Shown one piece after another: positions 7,505-10,301 of a stretch of 10,301 nucleotides of DNA. The stretch covers positions 1 to 10,301 of the forward strand of contig DRZW01000003.1 of the NCBI GenBank assembly GCA_011380105.1, in the 5' to 3' direction. The position numbers were made by a program, and so were the translations under genes. The stretch is from Halothiobacillaceae bacterium. GTDB lineage: Bacteria > Pseudomonadota > Gammaproteobacteria > Halothiobacillales > Halothiobacillaceae. Every line of letters begins with the position of its first letter. Position 1 is the stretch's first letter. The notes under the pieces are model-generated. The model did no database searches. It was not told where the DNA came from and saw nothing but the letters and a program-made list of their open reading frames with translations.

Positions 7505-7607
7505 GGTGATCGGTGCCGGACAGGCTGGATGCTGTCGAAAGACAGATAAGCTGGTATCACCGAGCGATTCAAAACAGTTTTTTGACTCGGGTTTTGTGTT
7601 GGACCCG
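7505..7607 (+). promoter_or_regulatory. Structured 5' leader RNA of the L31 gene
   Basis: The roughly 130-nt untranslated leader folds strongly. GGTGAT (7505-7510) pairs with ATCACC (7556-7561). Directly inside, GCCGG (7515-7519) can pair with CTGGT (7551-7555, with two G-U pairs), leaving CGGT (7511-7514) bulged. The tip is CTGTC-GAAA-GACAG (7532-7545), a GNRA-capped hairpin. A second GACAG (7519-7523) could compete for the same CTGTC. Downstream, CCGAG/CTCGG (7560-7564 and 7586-7590) with TCAAAA/TTTTGA (7569-7574 and 7580-7585), and CGGGT/ACCCG (7588-7592 and 7603-7607), share bases with each other and with the closing helix, so they cannot all form at once. L31 leader RNAs, including gammaproteobacterial ones, have been described as probable autoregulatory elements; assignment to that class is inference. 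Confidence 0.6.
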
Positions 7608-7633
7608 CGTTCAGGCATAGAGGAATTTTCGCA

Positions 7634-7882
7634 ATGAAAGAAGGTATCCACCCGAACTATCGTTCAGTGGTCTTTCAGGATATGGCAGCCGATTTCGCCA
7701 TTCTGACCCGTTCTACAATCAAGACCAACGAAACCATCAAATGGGAAGATGGCAACGAATACCCACTGGTTAAAATTGATGTTTCATCTGCTAGCCACCC
7801 CTTCTTTACCGGCAAGCGTTCAGAAGGCAGCATGGCTAAGCAGGTCGACAAATTCCGCAATCGCTACGGTCGCAAGAAGTAA
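7634..7882 (+). CDS. rpmE2: Ribosomal protein L31, type B (zinc-independent)
   Basis: L31 binds the large ribosomal subunit and helps bridge the two subunits. The 82-residue product is the type B form: it starts KEGIHPNYR and VVFQD, has the longer central segment around [25 protein letters not shown], and contains no cysteine, so it lacks the zinc-binding CxxC motif of type A. A good ribosome binding site (GAGGAA, 7620-7625) precedes the ATG. The gene stands alone as a transcription unit, with its own promoter, structured leader and terminator. In E. coli the type B gene is a zinc-starvation paralogue repressed by Zur; here no Zur site is apparent, so it may be the main L31. An L31 gene beside a thermonuclease gene is, to my knowledge, also seen in Pseudomonas. 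Confidence 0.97.
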   Translation: MKEGIHPNYRSVVFQDMAADFAILTRSTIKTNETIKWEDGNEYPLVKIDVSSASHPFFTGKRSEGSMAKQVDKFRNRYGRKK

Positions 7883-7922
7883 TTCAAACAGCGGCTGCGC
7901 TAACGTGGTTTATTTGTCCAAG

Positions 7923-7945
7923 CCCGGCTTTAAGCCGGGTTTTTT
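7923..7945 (+). terminator. Rho-independent terminator of the L31 gene
   Basis: CCCGGCTT (7923-7930) pairs with AAGCCGGG (7932-7939), giving a 6-bp GC-rich helix extendable at the loop, followed at once by six T residues (7940-7945). This is a canonical intrinsic terminator and separates the L31 transcript from the nuclease gene. Confidence 0.93.
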
Positions 7946-7966
7946 CGTTTGATGGGAAAATATGCT

Positions 7967-7972
7967 TAGAAT
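7967..7972 (+). promoter_or_regulatory. Possible promoter of the thermonuclease gene (-10 TAGAAT)
   Basis: TAGAAT preceded by TGC lies just after the L31 terminator. A weak -35 candidate, TTCGTT (7944-7949), is 17 bases upstream and overlaps the terminator's T-run. A transcript from here would begin near 7979, downstream of the ATG at 7962, which favours the nuclease start at 8016. Confidence 0.35.
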
Positions 7973-8003
7973 CTGTATGGTTAGATGTTTAAGCAGCAAA
8001 GTT

Positions 8004-8010
8004 AGGGAGG
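8004..8010 (+). promoter_or_regulatory. Ribosome binding site that fixes the thermonuclease start
   Basis: AGGGAGG ends 5 bases before the ATG at 8016. Upstream in-frame ATGs at 7962 and 7977 lack a comparable site, and they lie at or before the predicted transcription start. Confidence 0.65.
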
Positions 8011-8015
8011 GCGTG

Positions 8016-8864
8016 ATGGCCTGTTTCGTTGAAAATGTAAATAACCGTACTGTTGCCAGTGCAACCCGGGGGGTACTGCGGCGGTTCGGGTGGGTTTTTC
8101 TGGTTTGTATGCTGGGCATATCAGCGTTGTGGGCGGATGATGCCTGTCGCGTTAGTCCTGATGTGCTGGAAATCCACAAGGTTGATTTCGTATACGATGG
8201 CGATACCGTGCGCTTATCTAATGGTGATCGAGTGCGTTTGATCGGTATTGACACCACCGAGCGGGGTTATGACCGTGGCCCGAGCGAGCCCTTTGCCGAG
8301 GAGGCTACCGAAGCATTAAAGTCAATTATTGCCGCTCATGGTGGCAAGGTGGGACTGGTTGATGGTGTGGAGTCGCACGACCGTTTTGGGCGGCGTCTGG
8401 CCTACCTGCATACGCCTGAGGGTGATTCGATTGAGGCGGAGTTGTTAAGGCAGGGTTTAGCGATGGCGGTTTATATAGCCCCGAATACCGACCGTGCTGC
8501 GTGTTTTCAGGCCGTAGAGGCGGAGGCACGCGCGCGTGGGTTGGGTATTTGGTCGCTGGACTTGTTTGAACCGGGTATTCCTACCGTCAATGGCATTCCT
8601 GATGAGGTTGAAGGTGCGGGTATCGTCTATGGCAAGGTGGTATCTGTGGGTGAGAGTCAGCGTAATATCTGGATCAACCTAGAGGGGCGGGTAGCGCTCA
8701 GGCTAGATAAGCACGAGGGCGATCTGCTCGAAGGCCGAAACCCAGATGATTTAGTCGGCCAGACCCTGCGCGCGCGCGGCTGGATTATTGAAAATCGCAA
8801 TCAGTATCAGGACTGGATGATCTCCATCACCTCGCCATATTCAATTGAATATCTCGATGAATAG
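8016..8864 (+). CDS. Exported thermonuclease (staphylococcal nuclease-like)
   Basis: The 282-residue protein has a staphylococcal nuclease (SNc) domain at about residues 50-185. The calcium- and phosphate-binding residues are recognisable: DGDT (61-64), R74 in RLIGIDTTE with general base E82, and R126 in DRFGRR, matching D21, R35, E43 and R87 of the staphylococcal enzyme. The family's usual TPE reads TTE here. Residues 24-40 form a hydrophobic segment after basic residues, ending ALWA-DD, so it is probably a signal peptide; the 22-residue lead before it is long, and a membrane anchor is possible. A further domain (about 200-282, YGKVVSVG to SIEY) is probably an OB-like fold. It likely degrades DNA or RNA outside the cytoplasm. 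Links to nutrient scavenging, or to the ComF-type gene nearby, are inference. Confidence 0.9.
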   Translation: MACFVENVNNRTVASATRGVLRRFGWVFLVCMLGISALWADDACRVSPDVLEIHKVDFVYDGDTVRLSNGDRVRLIGIDTTERGYDRGPSEPFAEEATEALKSIIAAHGGKVGLVDGVESHDRFGRRLAYLHTPEGDSIEAELLRQGLAMAVYIAPNTDRAACFQAVEAEARARGLGIWSLDLFEPGIPTVNGIPDEVEGAGIVYGKVVSVGESQRNIWINLEGRVALRLDKHEGDLLEGRNPDDLVGQTLRARGWIIENRNQYQDWMISITSPYSIEYLDE

Positions 8865-8914
8865 GCGGTTGTGATGGCCGCGCGTGTCAAATCGGCAGGC
8901 TTTGGCATTCCCGG

Positions 8915-8931
8915 CAGGGTTATTAGCCCTG
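8915..8931. terminator. Weak hairpin between convergent nuclease and hemF genes
   Basis: CAGGG (8915-8919) and CCCTG (8927-8931) form a 5-bp perfect inverted repeat with a 7-base loop spanning the hemF stop codon. Neither strand has a U-run after it. It is the only candidate 3' end signal seen in the 58-base gap between the two convergent genes. Confidence 0.25.
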
Positions 8932-9855
8932 TGCTAACCAGTCACGCGGTTTGAGGAAGATGTCATAAAGCTCTGCCTCAGCGCTGCCCGGTTCTGGGTG
9001 GTAGTCGTAGCGCCATTCAGCGCGGGGCGGCATCGACATTAAGATCGATTCAGCACGCCCGCCGGATTGCAGTCCAAACAGTGTGCCGCGGTCATAGACG
9101 AGATTAAATTCCACATAGCGGCCACGTCGATAGGCCTGAAAATCGCGTTCGCGCTGGCCAAATGGTGTGTCTTTGCGTTTTTCTACAATCGGCGCGTAAG
9201 CCTTTAAGTAGTGGTCGCCCACCGAGCGCATAAAAGCGAATGCTTGATCAAAATCAACCTGGCCATCAGCGCCATAGTCATCGAAGAACAAGCCACCCAC
9301 CCCGCGTGCTTCATCACGGTGTTTGAGCCAGAAATAGTCATCGCACCATTGTTTAAAGCGTGGGTAATGATCCTCACCGAACGGGGCGCAGGCCTGATGC
9401 GCCTGCTGATGCCAGAATACGGCGTCCTCTTCAAAGCCGTAGAATGGAGTGAGATCAAAGCCGCCCCCGAACCACCACACCGGCTCGCAGCCTTCTTTTT
9501 CGGCCTTAAAAAAGCGTACATTAGCGTGTGAGGTGGGTATGTACGGATTGCGCGGATGGATGACTAGTGAGACACCTAAGACTTCGAACGAGCTACCGGC
9601 TAAATCCGGTCGGTGCGCGGTGGCCGAAGGCGGGAGTTTGTCGCCACGCACATGCGAGAAATTAATCCCGCCGCGCTCAAAAACCGCGCCGTTTTCAATC
9701 ACCCGGCCAAGACCCTCGCCGCTGAGGCGTTCATCGGGCGGGCGGGTCCAATTATCGTACATAAAGCGGGTTTCCGGCTCAAAAGCCTCTAGGCCGCGCA
9801 CGATGCGGTCTTGCAGGTCGGTCAGATAGTCCTTGATCGGTTGAATCTCGGGCAT
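8923..9855 (-). CDS. hemF: Oxygen-dependent coproporphyrinogen III oxidase
   Basis: HemF uses O2 to decarboxylate two propionate side chains of coproporphyrinogen III, giving protoporphyrinogen IX in aerobic haem synthesis. The 310-residue protein has the usual bacterial length and family blocks: RGGINFSHV (61-69), HANVRFF (110-116), [14 protein letters not shown] (127-140), GGLFFDDYG (187-195), and [16 protein letters not shown] followed by [18 protein letters not shown] (243-277). The start is fixed by an ideal ribosome binding site, TAAGGAGGT, 6 bases upstream. It lies 4 bases after tsaC and is probably co-transcribed and translationally coupled with it. The tsaC-hemF order is common in gammaproteobacteria, where aroE often follows; here the next gene is the convergent nuclease, so aroE is not adjacent. 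Its presence implies an organism that makes haem with oxygen available. Confidence 0.98.
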   Translation of the reverse strand: MPEIQPIKDYLTDLQDRIVRGLEAFEPETRFMYDNWTRPPDERLSGEGLGRVIENGAVFERGGINFSHVRGDKLPPSATAHRPDLAGSSFEVLGVSLVIHPRNPYIPTSHANVRFFKAEKEGCEPVWWFGGGFDLTPFYGFEEDAVFWHQQAHQACAPFGEDHYPRFKQWCDDYFWLKHRDEARGVGGLFFDDYGADGQVDFDQAFAFMRSVGDHYLKAYAPIVEKRKDTPFGQRERDFQAYRRGRYVEFNLVYDRGTLFGLQSGGRAESILMSMPPRAEWRYDYHPEPGSAEAELYDIFLKPRDWLAQG

Positions 9856-9859
9856 AGGG

Positions 9860-10301
9860 TTACCTCCTTAGAATCTTACCATCCCGCCAGTGGATAATGG
9901 TCGATGGTCGCAGATGACCAGCGGTTTTGCCGGGTACAAAATGCAATGGTTGGCGGGCAAAATAGTGGCGTGCGGTTAATAAACATCGCGCAGGTGGCCG
10001 ACCGTGCGGATTGGCGCTGGTGGATACCAGTGGCCCGGTTTGTCGACACAGTGCCCGGGTTTGCGGATGGTCGGGCACGCGCAAGGCAATGGTGTTAAAT
10101 CGGCCGGTCAGTAGCCGGTTTTCGGTGGCTGCCGGGACTACAATGGTTTTCGCGGCAGGCCACAGAGCACAGATGCGATGCCAGTCTGCGTCATTCAAGG
10201 CACAAAAATGCCGCAATTGCTCACAATCTGCGCCGATTAGAATTAGCCCCTGCTGCCAGCAACGTTGTTTTAGCTTAAGAACGGCGCGCACGGCATCAGG
10301 G
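9860..10301 (-). CDS. tsaC: Threonylcarbamoyl-AMP synthase TsaC, partial (N-terminus beyond window)
   Basis: TsaC (YrdC) makes L-threonylcarbamoyladenylate from threonine, bicarbonate and ATP, the first step of t6A modification at position 37 of ANN-decoding tRNAs. About 147 C-terminal codons are visible; the frame stays open to the right edge, and a GTG at 10291 is not the true start because the family pattern continues upstream (PDAV before RAVLKLKQR). Recognisable blocks are LKQR with the KxR pair, [28 protein letters not shown], the nucleotide-binding [12 protein letters not shown] (SxN) and VPGKTAG near the end. These match single-domain TsaC and not the longer Sua5, since no C-terminal Sua5 domain follows. 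KxR is normally followed by Pro; here it is Cys. The stop lies 4 bases from hemF. Confidence 0.93.
   Translation of the reverse strand, partial: PDAVRAVLKLKQRCWQQGLILIGADCEQLRHFCALNDADWHRICALWPAAKTIVVPAATENRLLTGRFNTIALRVPDHPQTRALCRQTGPLVSTSANPHGRPPARCLLTARHYFARQPLHFVPGKTAGHLRPSTIIHWRDGKILRR
9862..9870 (-). promoter_or_regulatory. Ribosome binding site of hemF embedded in the end of tsaC
   Basis: TAAGGAGGT fully complements the 3' end of 16S rRNA and sits 6 bases before the hemF ATG. It overlaps the last codons of tsaC: CTA AGG AGG TAA encodes Leu-Arg-Arg-stop, so the two AGG arginine codons are also the GGAGG core. Confidence 0.9.

Noticed and set aside
7382..7633. Zur box upstream of the type B L31 gene
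   Set aside because: No long AT-rich palindrome like the known gammaproteobacterial Zur site was seen.
9204..9829. Long open frames on the opposite strand and in other frames of hemF (9211-9531 +, 9449-9829 +, 9204-9521 -)
   Set aside because: They lie wholly inside a clearly coding hemF and have no family resemblance; they are by-products of its codon bias.
1..10301. CRISPR array, insertion sequence, prophage, tRNA or defence system
   Set aside because: No regularly spaced repeats, transposase or phage-like proteins, cloverleaf sequence or defence genes were seen; all sizeable genes are recognised core functions.

Overview
The window looks like an ordinary chromosomal segment of a gammaproteobacterium. 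The evidence is gene content and gene order: rpe-gph-trpE (the pseudomonad arrangement), a comF-type gene divergent from bioB, tsaC directly upstream of hemF, and an L31 gene next to a secreted thermonuclease. BioB and the TsaC fragment also resemble their gammaproteobacterial (E. coli) counterparts closely. Base composition is moderate and fairly even, dipping only in the non-coding gaps. I see no insertion sequence, phage gene, CRISPR array, tRNA or rRNA.

Layout. A + strand cluster (189-3175) carries ribulose-phosphate 3-epimerase, phosphoglycolate phosphatase (1-base overlap) and anthranilate synthase component I. A hairpin with a U-rich tail ends it, lying across the stop codons of trpE and of the convergent gene. 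That gene, on the - strand (3194-4717), is a two-domain PPK2-type polyphosphate:AMP phosphotransferase. A gene-poor gap (4718-5108) follows; it holds a 53-codon open frame with no usable start and an 18-bp perfect palindrome. Then comes bioB (- strand, 5109-6119), a gap of about 500 bases (6120-6619) with no convincing gene, and a divergent ComF/GntX-type phosphoribosyltransferase gene (6620-7381). Next is the cysteine-free type B ribosomal protein L31 gene (7634-7882), with its own promoter, a leader of about 130 nt that folds strongly, and a textbook terminator. A predicted exported thermonuclease gene (8016-8864) follows. Convergent to it are hemF (8923-9855) and the 3' part of tsaC, which runs off the right edge (9860-10301).

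Functions. Most genes are housekeeping: pentose phosphate cycling and 2-phosphoglycolate removal, the first step of tryptophan synthesis, polyphosphate-driven AMP phosphorylation, the last step of biotin synthesis, aerobic haem synthesis, t6A tRNA modification and a ribosomal protein. The partner genes trpG, bioF/H/C/D and aroE are not beside trpE, bioB or hemF here.

I find no clear new multi-gene system. The best candidate for undescribed biology is the L31 leader RNA (about 7500-7633). It has a long closing helix, a GAAA-capped hairpin, a duplicated GACAG that could pair two ways with one CTGTC, and further overlapping helices towards the ribosome binding site. Next in interest are the tandem AGG AGG codons ending tsaC that double as the hemF ribosome binding site, and the contents of the 4718-5108 gap.
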